A stretch of 64,000 nucleotides of DNA from Leisingera caerulea DSM 24564 (GCF_000473325.1 NZ_KI421513.1:2489217-2553216), one strand, 5' to 3'; positions 26,085 through 33,903 are shown, counted from the stretch's first letter. Notes: a model not told the origin generated them from the sequence alone. Made by a program: numbers and translations.

Positions 26085-26582
26085 ATGACGGATGTGACCT
26101 TGCGCCGATTCGCCCCGACCGACATGCAATGGCTGGTGGCCCGCCACCAGGATCTCTATGCCCGCGAGGCCGGGTTTGACGAGACCTTCGGACCGCTGGT
26201 CGCCGACATCCTGCACAGTTTTTGCGCGGGCCATGATCCGGGCTGCGAACGGGGCTGGATGGCGGAAAGCCGCGGCGAGCGGCTGGGCACGGTGTTCTGC
26301 ATGAAGAAGGACGACCAGACCGCGCAGTTGCGGCTGTTCCTGCTGACGCCCGAGGCGCGCGGCAAGGGGCTGGGCAAGCGGCTGTTGCGTGAGTGCATGG
26401 GATTTGCCCGCGCCGCAGGGTACCGGGGCATGATGCTGACAACCCATGAAAGCCACCGCACGGCCTGCGCCCTGTACCAGGCCTTTGGCTGGCAGCTGAC
26501 CGGCAGCCGTCCGGTGCGCAGTTACGGCCAGGACCTTGTGGAACAGACCTGGCGCCTGTCATTTGACTCTTCAGGCGCTTAG
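26085..26582 (+). CDS. GNAT family N-acetyltransferase
   Basis: This 165-residue protein has the acetyl-CoA pyrophosphate-binding loop EARGKGLGKRLL (motif A, R-G-x-G-x-G) near residues 87-98. YRGMMLTTHESHRTACALYQAFGW forms motif B. The substrate is unknown. Such short GNAT proteins are sometimes fused to MarR regulators; this one is not. ATG 26085 lies only 6 bases after a TACACT -10-like element, so the mRNA may be nearly leaderless. Confidence 0.9.
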   Translation: MTDVTLRRFAPTDMQWLVARHQDLYAREAGFDETFGPLVADILHSFCAGHDPGCERGWMAESRGERLGTVFCMKKDDQTAQLRLFLLTPEARGKGLGKRLLRECMGFARAAGYRGMMLTTHESHRTACALYQAFGWQLTGSRPVRSYGQDLVEQTWRLSFDSSGA

Positions 26583-26722
26583 CCGAAGCAGGGTAGGCTG
26601 CGCCGGATTCGGGTGTAATTGCAACCGGTTGTGGATAACTCCCGGGCGGCTGCGGCAGGCCGCACAAGGCGCTGCATCAGAATTTCAGCAGCCGCTGTTT
26701 TCTGCGGCGGAAACGTGAAAAA

Positions 26723-26754
26723 ACCTCTTGCGTGCCTCTGGGACGTGCTATAAA
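26723..26754 (+). promoter_or_regulatory. Promoter of tRNA-His
   Basis: A -35-like TTGCGT (26728-26733) inside ACCTCTTGCG and a -10-like TATAAA (26749-26754) lie 12 bases before the tRNA. The same ACCTCTTGCG decamer is the -35 region of the tRNA-Thr gene in this window. Confidence 0.65.
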
Positions 26755-26766
26755 TGCCCCCTCAGT

Positions 26767-26843
26767 GCCGCCTTAGCTCAGTTGGTTAGAGCGCTGGATT
26801 GTGGATCCAGAGGTCCCCCGTTCAAGCCGGGGAGGCGGTACCA
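26767..26843 (+). tRNA. tRNA-His (GTG)
   Basis: The cloverleaf is complete: acceptor GCCGCCT/AGGCGGT (first pair G-T), T8-A9, D stem GCTC/GAGC, anticodon stem CTGGA/TCCAG with loop TTGTGGA (anticodon GTG, histidine), T stem CCCCG/CGGGG with TTCAAGC, and an encoded ACCA end. There is no G at position -1 (it is T) and the discriminator is A73, not C73. This loss of the otherwise universal His identity feature is known in a clade of alphaproteobacteria. Confidence 0.97.
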
Positions 26844-27001
26844 TCTCTCTTAAAAGAAATTGCCAGTCAGAACGCTTCGAGCACAGTTGCCGGGCGGTCC
26901 TTCGGTTTTGCGCTGTTGCTGCTGACATTTACGGCGGCACACGGCAGGCGGTGCGGCGGCGTGTAAGGGCATCAATGCCGGGGCGCCCGGCGCCGTAAAG
27001 C

Positions 27002-27034
27002 AGGCCGGCCGCTGCCTGAACCAGCGGCCGGCCT
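27002..27034 (-). terminator. 12-bp hairpin downstream of the Thr-tail gene
   Basis: Perfect 12-bp arms (27002-27013 and 27023-27034) with a 9-base loop lie just after the minus-strand stop at 27040. There is no strong T run. It separates this gene from tRNA-His and may act as a terminator for the minus strand. Confidence 0.6.
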
Positions 27035-27039
27035 CGGCC

Positions 27040-27399
27040 TCAATCGGCCGTGCTTGTGGTGGTTGTTGTCGTTGTTGTGGTGGTGCCGTCATCGTCGTCG
27101 GCAATCACAACCAGAAACAGCGCGCCCGCGACCACCCCGGCGGTGGCTCCAGCCGACAGACCGGTCTGCGGCATCCCGTTGGTGTTGTTCTGGGCCACGG
27201 TTTCGGCGCCTGTGGCCTGGCACGTCACCTGCAGCGAACCGTCCGGAAGATAGCTGGCGGAAACCGGCACCCCGGCGCCGCAGGCCAGGCGGCGCTTGGC
27301 CTCATCCAGGGCCGGACCCGCTGCTTGGGCAAAAGCCGCCTGACCGGCGAAGGCGAGCGGAATTATCAGCGTGGCCGCCTGCAAGATACTGGTATACAT
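27040..27399 (-). CDS. Small secreted or membrane protein with poly-threonine tail
   Basis: This 119-residue protein has a signal peptide (MYTSILQAATLIIPLAFAGQAAFAQA). A middle domain contains two cysteines (LACGAGVPVSASYLPDGSLQVTCQ). A Gly/Ala-rich hydrophobic segment (GLSAGATAGVVAGALFLVVI) looks like a membrane helix. The end is DDDDG followed by ten threonines and STAD. The tail is encoded by a short GTT/GTG-type microsatellite on the plus strand (about 27053-27088), so its length may vary between strains. Family unknown. Confidence 0.7.
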   Translation of the reverse strand: MYTSILQAATLIIPLAFAGQAAFAQAAGPALDEAKRRLACGAGVPVSASYLPDGSLQVTCQATGAETVAQNNTNGMPQTGLSAGATAGVVAGALFLVVIADDDDGTTTTTTTTTTSTAD

Positions 27400-27564
27400 G
27401 GATAAACAACCTTATGATTAGGAACGTATTCAGATTAGTTAACGGCTGAGCACCGGGCAATATCGCAGATACCGGGCCGCGTTGTTCCGGCAAGATGCCG
27501 CGCAATGCCGCTGCGCGGAGCGGGCGGCGGCGGGTGCTCTCAGCGCTGCAGCAGGGGTTACGAG

Positions 27565-28146
27565 ATGCTGAAATCAATCGCCAAGACATTGACCGCAGGG
27601 GTTTCCTGCCTGGGCCTGACTGCCGCGCCGGCCCTGGCACAAAGCCCGGGGACGTTTGTCTATACGGTCGTGGTGCCGGCCGGGGAGTTCGGCTCGGCCG
27701 CCTTTCTGGCGGAGCTGCTGGCAACCTTGGCGGCGGCCAAGGCCTTCTGCCGCGCCACCGGCGATTCGGCCCTTCAGGTCGACTGCCTGTCCGAACGGCT
27801 TGAGGCTGCAGCGGGCGGTATTCCCGAAGGCACCGACTACGATGAGGTGCGCAGCGTGCTGGAGGACACCTCCGGCAGGCTCAAGCGGCTGGCCCGCCAG
27901 AACCGCGATCCCGACCGGCGCCGGGTCACCGTCTCCAGCGCAACTGACCCGGCAGAACGCACTGCCCGGCCGCTCACTCCGGTGCGCGCCTCAGTCCAGG
28001 CTGCGGTCAATCAGGAGGCTACCCGCATTCTGGAAGAAGCCGCCACTGTCCTGTTGCGCAGTGCGGAGACCGCGCAGGAGCGGCAGACCCAATACGCCCA
28101 GATCGCCGCGGCAATCGATTCCAACAAGGTGCTGCTGCGGTCCTGA
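27565..28146 (+). CDS. Secreted protein, function unknown
   Basis: This 193-residue protein begins with a signal peptide (MLKSIAKTLTAGVSCLGLTAAPALA). The mature part is mainly helical (FLAELLATLAAAKAFCRATG; EATRILEEAATVLLRSAETAQERQ) with two cysteines (FCRATG and DCLSERL), probably a disulfide. I do not recognise a domain. It faces away from the Thr-tail gene across a 165-base gap that must hold both promoters. ATG 27565 was chosen for the signal peptide; a frame from 27505 exists. Confidence 0.7.
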   Translation: MLKSIAKTLTAGVSCLGLTAAPALAQSPGTFVYTVVVPAGEFGSAAFLAELLATLAAAKAFCRATGDSALQVDCLSERLEAAAGGIPEGTDYDEVRSVLEDTSGRLKRLARQNRDPDRRRVTVSSATDPAERTARPLTPVRASVQAAVNQEATRILEEAATVLLRSAETAQERQTQYAQIAAAIDSNKVLLRS

Positions 28147-28156
28147 GCCGGGCGGC

Positions 28157-28462
28157 TTAGTCCTTGATCTGCACTTGCTGGCGCAATTCACCGGTCTCCC
28201 GGTCATAGATCAGGATGCGGTTGTCCTGGCTGACCACCGCGATCCAGTCCCGGCCCAGCGTCACCGCCTCAGCCTCCGCCCCGGCGGGCAGGGCGATTTC
28301 CGCGGGCAGCGGCACATCACTTGCCTGCAGGCGGATGACAAGCAGCGAGATTATCACTACAAGCCCGCCAATCATCACCACGGTCAGCGTGGTCACAAGC
28401 CTACGCAGGAACCGGATCTGCGGCGGCTCCGTTTGGATTTCGGTCTCGGAAGGATCAGTCAT
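28157..28462 (-). CDS. DUF6476 family membrane protein
   Basis: This 101-residue protein has a short acidic cytosolic N-terminus, one membrane helix (TTLTVVMIGGLVVIISLLVI) and a periplasmic beta-rich domain ending in DNRILIYDRETGELRQQV. It matches what I remember as DUF6476, always near rluD in Rhodobacteraceae. Its ATG (28460-28462) overlaps the rluD ATG on the other strand (CATG). Longer in-frame starts run into rluD and are rejected. Function unknown. Confidence 0.75.
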   Translation of the reverse strand: MTDPSETEIQTEPPQIRFLRRLVTTLTVVMIGGLVVIISLLVIRLQASDVPLPAEIALPAGAEAEAVTLGRDWIAVVSQDNRILIYDRETGELRQQVQIKD

Positions 28463-29486
28463 GGGCAGCCGCCGGATTGAGTTTGTCATCGCGGAAAACC
28501 CGCCTAAGCGGCTTGATAAAGCGGTTTCGCGCGATGTGCCAGAGGAGGCGTCTTTGTCGCGCACCCGTCTGGCCCGGCTGATCGAGGAGGGCGCGCTGAC
28601 GGTCGACGGCGCCGTGGTTCAGGACGCCAAGGCCAAGGTTGAGGCCGGTGCATTGATTGCGATCGAGGTGGAGGAGGCCGAAGACAGCCACATCGGCCCC
28701 GAGGACATCCCGCTGGAGATCGTCTTTGAAGACGACGACCTGATCGTGATCAACAAACCTGCGGGCATGGTGGTGCATCCGGCGCCGGGTTCGCCTTCGG
28801 GCACGCTGGTCAACGCGCTGCTGCATCACTTTGGCGGCAACCTGTCGGGCGTCGGCGGTGTCAAGCGCCCGGGCATCGTGCACCGCATCGACAAGGAGAC
28901 CAGCGGTCTGCTGGTGGTTGCCAAATCCGATGCCGCGCATCAGGGGCTGGCTGCGCAGTTCGAAAAGCACACGGTGGAGCGTTACTATCAGGCGGTCTGC
29001 TACGGGGTTCCGGACGGCAACGACCCGCGCCTGCGCGGCGTCAAGGGGGCGAGCTTTGAGCCCGGAAATATCCTTAAGCTCACCACCCAGCTGGCCCGGC
29101 ACAAGACCGACCGTCAGAGGCAGGCAGTGCTGTTCCAGGGCGGCCGCCACGCGGTGACCCGCGCGCGCATCTGCGAAAGCTTCGGCACCCCGCCTTGCGC
29201 GGCGCTTATTGAATGCTGGCTGGAAACCGGCCGCACCCACCAGATCCGGGTGCATATGGCCCATGCCGGGCACGGGCTGGTGGGCGATCCCACCTATGGC
29301 GGCCGCCGCAAACTGCCCGCCAAGGCCTTGAGCGAGGCGGCGCAGGCCGCGGTTCAGGCGTTTCCGCGCCAGGCACTGCATGCCGCGGTTTTGGGGTTTG
29401 CCCATCCGGTTACCGGCGAGTCACTCAGATTTGATGCGCCGCTGCCGCAGGATATGGCGGATTTGCTGGCTGCTTTGCGCCAGTAA
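28461..29486 (+). CDS. rluD: RluA/RluD family 23S rRNA pseudouridine synthase
   Basis: This 341-residue protein has an N-terminal S4 RNA-binding domain (SRTRLARLIEEGALTVDG, residues 33-50) and a pseudouridine synthase domain. The catalytic Asp144 is in GIVHRIDKETSGLLVVAK, and ETGRTHQIRVHMAHAGHGLVGD marks the C-terminal family motif. RluD-type enzymes modify helix 69 of 23S rRNA, while the close paralog RluC has other sites; the exact targets are inferred. ATG 28461 is divergent and overlapping with the DUF6476 gene. Confidence 0.93.
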   Translation: MGSRRIEFVIAENPPKRLDKAVSRDVPEEASLSRTRLARLIEEGALTVDGAVVQDAKAKVEAGALIAIEVEEAEDSHIGPEDIPLEIVFEDDDLIVINKPAGMVVHPAPGSPSGTLVNALLHHFGGNLSGVGGVKRPGIVHRIDKETSGLLVVAKSDAAHQGLAAQFEKHTVERYYQAVCYGVPDGNDPRLRGVKGASFEPGNILKLTTQLARHKTDRQRQAVLFQGGRHAVTRARICESFGTPPCAALIECWLETGRTHQIRVHMAHAGHGLVGDPTYGGRRKLPAKALSEAAQAAVQAFPRQALHAAVLGFAHPVTGESLRFDAPLPQDMADLLAALRQ

Positions 29487-29543
29487 ACTACCAGCAAATA
29501 TGTGTGTTCAGCCCTGTGATGCAATTCACAGACGGCAGCGGCG

Positions 29544-29612
29544 GCGCTAACATAGAAGAATTCCACAAGCGGTCCTTGAAAAGGGCTTAGCGCTAACACA
29601 TATGCGCTAATG
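29544..29612 (+). promoter_or_regulatory. rpoH upstream repeats and possible heat-shock promoter
   Basis: Three direct copies of GCGCTAA occur upstream of rpoH (29544, 29590, 29604); the middle one forms a palindrome TTAGCGCTAA. A sigma-32-type -35 (CTTGAA) lies at 29575-29580, with a poor -10 (CACATAT) 16-17 bases later. The 9-mer GCGCTAATG is shared with the rpoD leader. It is suggestive of a common regulator or promoter class, but unproven. Confidence 0.4.
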
Positions 29613-29647
29613 TTAAGTCCTTATACATTTTGGGAGGGACACTTTAG

Positions 29648-30544
29648 ATGGCGAATTATGCAAACCTGCCTGCCCCGACGCCCGAAGGCGGCCTAAACCG
29701 GTATCTCCAGGAAATCCGCAAGTTTCCACTGCTGGAGCCGGAAGAGGAATATATGCTGGCCAAGCGCTGGGTGGAGGAACAGGATGCGGCCTCGGCCCAT
29801 AAGATGGTAACATCCCATCTGCGGCTCGCGGCCAAGATCGCCATGGGCTACCGCGGCTATGGCTTGCCGCAGGCCGAAGTGATCTCCGAGGCGAACGTCG
29901 GCCTGATGCAGGCTGTGAAACGCTTTGACCCCGAAAAGGGCTTCCGCCTGGCGACCTATGCCATGTGGTGGATCCGCGCCTCGATCCAGGAATACATTCT
30001 GCGGTCCTGGTCGCTGGTGAAGCTGGGCACCACTTCGGCGCAAAAGAAACTGTTCTTCAACCTGCGCAAAGCCAAGGCCCGCATCGGCGCGCTGGAAGAC
30101 GGCGACCTGCGCCCCGAGAACGTCAAGCGGATTGCCACCGACCTCGGCGTGACCGAGGACGAGGTGATCTCGATGAACCGCCGCATGTCCGGCGGCGACG
30201 CCTCGCTCAACGCTACTGTCGGCTCCGAGGGCGAGGGCACCATGCAGTGGCAGGACTGGCTGGAGGATGAGGACGCCGACCAGGCCAGCGATTACGAGGC
30301 CCGCGATGAGTTGGAGGCGCGGCGCGAGCTGCTGGCCGAGGCGCTGGATGTGCTGAACGACCGCGAGAAGGACATCCTGACCCAGCGCCGCCTGATGGAT
30401 CAGGCGGTGACGCTCGAGGATCTGAGCTCGCAGTATAATGTCAGCCGTGAACGCATCCGCCAGATCGAGGTGCGGGCGTTCGAAAAGCTGCAGAAGAAAA
30501 TGCGTGAACTGGCGAGCGAAAAGGGCATGCTGTCCAGCGTCTGA
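29648..30544 (+). CDS. rpoH: RNA polymerase sigma factor RpoH (sigma-32)
   Basis: RpoH directs transcription of heat-shock genes. The RpoH box is visible as SAQKKLFFNLRKAK near residues 132-145, which separates it from other sigma-70 proteins. Region 2 is FDPEKGFRLATYAMWWIRASIQEYILRS-like in layout, and region 4.2 ends with [21 protein letters not shown]. At 298 aa it is full length. Roseobacters often carry two rpoH genes; which paralog this is cannot be said. GGGAGGG precedes ATG 29648. Confidence 0.96.
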   Translation: MANYANLPAPTPEGGLNRYLQEIRKFPLLEPEEEYMLAKRWVEEQDAASAHKMVTSHLRLAAKIAMGYRGYGLPQAEVISEANVGLMQAVKRFDPEKGFRLATYAMWWIRASIQEYILRSWSLVKLGTTSAQKKLFFNLRKAKARIGALEDGDLRPENVKRIATDLGVTEDEVISMNRRMSGGDASLNATVGSEGEGTMQWQDWLEDEDADQASDYEARDELEARRELLAEALDVLNDREKDILTQRRLMDQAVTLEDLSSQYNVSRERIRQIEVRAFEKLQKKMRELASEKGMLSSV

Positions 30545-30570
30545 CCGCAGTTTCCCGCGGAAAATAGTCA

Positions 30571-30599
30571 AAGGCGGTGCCGCGGCACCGCCTTTTTTC
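30571..30599 (+). terminator. Intrinsic terminator after rpoH
   Basis: An 11-bp stem (AAGGCGGTGCC / GGCACCGCCTT) with a 2-base loop is followed by a run of T. It starts 27 bases after the rpoH stop. Confidence 0.92.
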
Positions 30600-30648
30600 G
30601 TGCGCCGGGCTGCTGGCCGTTGTGCTGGCTTTACGGCAGGAGTGTTTC

Positions 30649-30676
30649 CCCAATGTTTCGCGCGCGAAACATTGGG
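30649..30676. repeat. 28-base perfect palindrome
   Basis: A perfect 28-base palindrome centred on CGCG (left arm CCCAATGTTTCGCG) lies between rpoH and the DksA-like gene. A second inverted repeat, GGTCAG-N5-CTGACC, follows at 30675-30691. The symmetry without a loop or T run suggests a protein-binding site or a replication/partition-type element rather than a terminator. Confidence 0.6.
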
Positions 30677-30691
30677 TCAGTCTGGCTGACC

Positions 30692-31080
30692 TGAAAGGCT
30701 GGCGGATGCTGGCAGGATAACCTGTCTGGCGCGTGGCTGGCTGCTGCGGGGCTGGGTGCGCTCAAGCTGGATGGGGAGGGCTGGCGGAATTGCTGGCTGA
30801 GGGGCTGGCGCGTGGCCGGCTGAAATCACTCTGGTGGCGGGCGTCGCTGGCGGTCTGGCTGTCCCGGAGGATGGCTGGTGCGCTGGCTGCTTGCGGCCTG
30901 GTGAGTCTGGCTTGCTTGCAATTTCTGCATTCTGTGTATCGGGGAATAAGCGGGTCGTCAATGGAAAATGTAATAAAATCATATAGTTGACAGATTTGCT
31001 CGGATATTGCCGCCGCAGGGCACTGGTCAGGGCGGCTGTCCGGCCCTACATTCACATCCTCTGGCACAGGAGGAGGAGCC
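30692..31080. other. GCTGG-dense non-coding stretch
   Basis: No convincing gene is present in this roughly 390-base gap. From about 30695 to 30915 the plus strand repeats GCTGG or GGCTG every 8-20 bases in a strongly strand-biased way. An 85-codon frame at 30733-30990 reads through part of it but has no family resemblance. The last 80 bases turn AT-rich (AAAATGTAATAAAATCATAT) and probably hold the promoter of the following gene. Confidence 0.4.
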
Positions 31081-31350
31081 ATGGCAGGCGGCTGGGCACA
31101 GGATGGTGCGGTGAATGAGCAGATCGAAGCCTCGATCAATGATGAGCTGGCACGGTTGAAGGCGCAGAAACGCCCGGTGGGCGAAAGCCTGACCCATTGC
31201 GCCGAGTGCGAGGAGCCGATCCCCGAGAAGCGCCGCGCGGCCATCCCGGGCGTGAAGCTGTGCATCGACTGCCAGCAGGAACGCGACGGCGCGCATCAGT
31301 CGCGCAGCGGCATCAACCGGCGCGGCTCCAAGGACAGCCAGCTGAAATAA
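31081..31350 (+). CDS. DksA/TraR-type C4 zinc-finger protein
   Basis: This 89-residue protein carries the DksA/TraR zinc finger with Cys40, Cys43, Cys61 and Cys64 (HCAECEEPIPEKRR ... KLCIDCQ). It is shorter than DksA (about 150 aa) and lacks the long coiled coil, like TraR and YbiI types, which bind the secondary channel of RNA polymerase. A role in stringent or stress control is inferred. A strong GGAGGAGG ribosome binding site precedes ATG 31081. Confidence 0.88.
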   Translation: MAGGWAQDGAVNEQIEASINDELARLKAQKRPVGESLTHCAECEEPIPEKRRAAIPGVKLCIDCQQERDGAHQSRSGINRRGSKDSQLK

Positions 31351-31375
31351 GCGCTGCCTGCGATTGGTCGCGCTC

Positions 31376-31600
31376 TTACCGCCGTCTGCGCCGCAGCCAC
31401 CGGCGGATCAGCTTGATGTCCATGGCGGCGACCAGCACGCCAAGCGGGATCATCCAGAAGCCGAGGACCGGCAGAAACCCGAACACCCCGCCAACAATCA
31501 GCAGGATGCCCAGCAGCAGCCTCAGCCCGCGCGGCACATGCGCGCGCACCCAGGCAAAGAAGGGGCGGAAACGGTCCCTGAAATTATCCTTCCCGGCCAC
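31376..31600 (-). CDS. Small membrane protein
   Basis: This 74-residue protein is mostly two hydrophobic segments (LLLGILLIVGGVFGFL and GFWMIPLGVLVAAMDI) with a basic N-terminal region and an RRWLRRRRR tail. It loosely resembles small PGPGW-type membrane proteins but lacks that exact motif, so the family is uncertain. The start is GTG 31600, adjoining the stop of the upstream GNAT gene, with GGAG 8 bases before it. It is probably last in the pepF operon. Confidence 0.65.
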   Translation of the reverse strand: MAGKDNFRDRFRPFFAWVRAHVPRGLRLLLGILLIVGGVFGFLPVLGFWMIPLGVLVAAMDIKLIRRWLRRRRR

Positions 31601-32083
31601 CTAGCGCTCCGCCGCGAGGCCCATCCGCAGAATGTGCTGCGGGCCGGCGAGACCGTGGGGGTTGATGCCGCCGGTATCGGCAAAACCGCCCTTCAGGTAG
31701 CAGCGGACGGCGCCGTGGTTCTGCATGTTGACCGTCAGCACCACAGCGCGGCGGTCAGGGTAGCAGGCGGGCAGGTAGGCTTTCAGTGCCGCCACGGCTG
31801 CGGTGGCATAACCTTTGCCCTGATCATCGCTGTGGATCATAAAGGCGCGCAGGCCCAGCTCATCCGCTTGGGCAAACTCATAGGTCTCGTGATACAGCCG
31901 GTCGATCTTAAAGAAGCCCACCGCGCGGCTGCTGTCGAGGATGGCGTGAAAATCCACGCCTTCCTCATTCTCTTCAAACGCCTGCGCCACCGTGCCGGAA
32001 TACCGCACCTGATCCGGTTCCACCTGGATGCGGGAAACCAGATCAAATTCGCTGCGGGCCACCGCACGCAGGGAGAGGCGCAT
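31601..32083 (-). CDS. GNAT family N-acetyltransferase
   Basis: This 160-residue protein has the acetyl-CoA-binding loop DDQGKGYATAAVAAL near residues 86-100, and VNMQNHGAVRCYLKGGF as the second motif. The N-terminus VEPDQVRYSGTVAQAF is typical of GNATs that act on small molecules or protein ends; the substrate is not known. ATG 32083 overlaps the pepF stop by 4 bases, so the two are translationally coupled. Confidence 0.88.
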   Translation of the reverse strand: MRLSLRAVARSEFDLVSRIQVEPDQVRYSGTVAQAFEENEEGVDFHAILDSSRAVGFFKIDRLYHETYEFAQADELGLRAFMIHSDDQGKGYATAAVAALKAYLPACYPDRRAVVLTVNMQNHGAVRCYLKGGFADTGGINPHGLAGPQHILRMGLAAER

Positions 32084-33903
32084 CAGTCCTCCATCGCCTC
32101 CAGCTCATCAATGAAGCCGGAAATCATGCTGAGGCCCTTGTCCCAGAACTTGGGGTCAGTGGCATCAAGACCGAAGGGCGCCAGCAGCTCCTTGTGGTGC
32201 TTGGAGCCGCCCGCCTTGAGCATCTCGAAATACTTGTCCTCGAACCCTTCGCCGCCCTCGGCGTAGACCGAGTAGAGCGCGTTCACGAGGCCATCGCCGA
32301 AGGCATAGGCATAGACGTAGAAGGGCGAATGCACGAAGTGGGGGATGTAGGCCCAGAAGGTCTCATAGCCTTCCATGTAATCAAATGCCGGGCCGAGCGA
32401 TTCCGCCTGCACCGACATCCAGATGGCGTTGATGTCATCCGGTGTCAGCTCACCCCCGGCGCGGGCTTCGTGCAGTTTGCATTCAAAGTCATAGAAAGCG
32501 ATCTGGCGCACCACCGTGTTGATCATGTCCTCGACCTTGCCCGCCAGCAGCACCTTGCGCTGCTCTTTGGTTTCGGCCTTGTCCAGCATCTTGCGGAAAG
32601 TCAGCATCTCGCCGAAGACAGACGCGGTTTCCGCCAGCGTCAGCGGGGTGGAAGACAGCATCTCGCCCTGATCCGCCGCCAGCACCTGGTGCACACCGTG
32701 GCCCAGTTCGTGCGCCAGGGTCATCACGTCGCGCGGTTTGCCCAGGTAGTTGAGCATCACATAGGGGTGCACGTTGGTGACCGTCGGATGGGCAAAGGCG
32801 CCCGGCGCCTTGCCGGGTTTCACGCCTGCGTCGATCCAGCCGTCGGAGAAGAACGGCGCGGCGATCTCGCCCATGCGGGGATCAAAGGCGTTGTAGGCCT
32901 CCATCACGGTTTTTTCGGCCTCGTCCCAGCCAATGGTGCGAGTGTCCTCCAGCGGCAGCGGCGCGTTGCGGTCCCAGACCTGCATCACGTCCAGCCCCAG
33001 CCATTTGCGCTTCAGCTCATAGTAGCGGTGGCTGAGCTTGGGGTAGGCGGCAACCACCGCCTCGCGCAGCGCTTCGACCACTTCGGGCTCCACATCGTTG
33101 GAGAGGTGGCGGCCGGTCTGCGGGCTGGGCATGCCGCGCCAGCGGTCGATGATTTCCTTTTCCTTGGCTTGCGTGTTGTGGACGCGGGCAAAGGTCTTGA
33201 TGTTTTCACCAAACACGCGCGCCAGCTCGCGGGCCGCGGCCTCGCGCTTGCTGCGGTCCTGCTCGGTCAGCAGGTTCAGGGTGCCTTCGATGTTCAGTTC
33301 TTCGCCATCGACGGTAAAGGTCAGGCCCGCGATGGTTTCGTCAAACAGCTTTTCCCAGGCGTCGCCGACGATGCCAAGGTCGTGCATGAATTTCTCCAGT
33401 TCATCCGACAGCTGGTAAGGCTTCATCGCGCGGATGCGGCGGAACACGCTGGCATAGCGGGCGAGCTCAGCATTGGCGTCCAGATGCGCCTGCATCGCGT
33501 CATCTTCGATGCGGTTCAGTTCCAGCGTGAAGAACACCAGCGGGGTGGTGGCGATGGTCACCTTTTCCTGGCAGTCCGACAGGAAGGCGGCGCGGTCCGC
33601 GTCGGTGGTCAGCTGGTAATAGCGCAGGCCCGCATAGGACATGATGCGGCCGGCGATGTTGTTGATCTTCTCGTTGCGCTGCACGCATTCCAGCAGGCCG
33701 TCGGCATCCAGATCCGCCAGCTTGCCTTCGTAATCGGCGGCAAAGGCAGCGCATTCCTGCTCCAGCCAGTCCAGATCGCGGGCCAGTTCGGGGGCGTCCT
33801 CGGAGGTGTAAAGGTCGCTGAGGTCCCACTCCGGCAAGTTGCCGAGGCCGCCGGAACCGGCGGTGGCGTTTGCGTCGCGGACGGGGAAGGGAAGCTGGAA
33901 CAT
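32083..33903 (-). CDS. pepF: M3 family oligoendopeptidase F
   Basis: PepF is a cytosolic zinc metallopeptidase that degrades oligopeptides. The zinc motif HELGHGVHQ is near residue 396, with the third ligand in the downstream ETASVFGEM segment. The N-terminal PEWDLSDLYTSEDAPEL is typical of the family. At 606 aa it is full length. It is the first gene of a minus-strand set with a GNAT gene and a small membrane protein. GGAGCC lies just upstream of ATG 33903. A 605-codon antisense frame is a composition shadow. Confidence 0.95.
   Translation of the reverse strand: MFQLPFPVRDANATAGSGGLGNLPEWDLSDLYTSEDAPELARDLDWLEQECAAFAADYEGKLADLDADGLLECVQRNEKINNIAGRIMSYAGLRYYQLTTDADRAAFLSDCQEKVTIATTPLVFFTLELNRIEDDAMQAHLDANAELARYASVFRRIRAMKPYQLSDELEKFMHDLGIVGDAWEKLFDETIAGLTFTVDGEELNIEGTLNLLTEQDRSKREAAARELARVFGENIKTFARVHNTQAKEKEIIDRWRGMPSPQTGRHLSNDVEPEVVEALREAVVAAYPKLSHRYYELKRKWLGLDVMQVWDRNAPLPLEDTRTIGWDEAEKTVMEAYNAFDPRMGEIAAPFFSDGWIDAGVKPGKAPGAFAHPTVTNVHPYVMLNYLGKPRDVMTLAHELGHGVHQVLAADQGEMLSSTPLTLAETASVFGEMLTFRKMLDKAETKEQRKVLLAGKVEDMINTVVRQIAFYDFECKLHEARAGGELTPDDINAIWMSVQAESLGPAFDYMEGYETFWAYIPHFVHSPFYVYAYAFGDGLVNALYSVYAEGGEGFEDKYFEMLKAGGSKHHKELLAPFGLDATDPKFWDKGLSMISGFIDELEAMED

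Noticed and set aside
30733..30990. 85-codon frame in the GCTGG-rich stretch
   Set aside because: Codon use follows the nucleotide repeat and no domain is visible.
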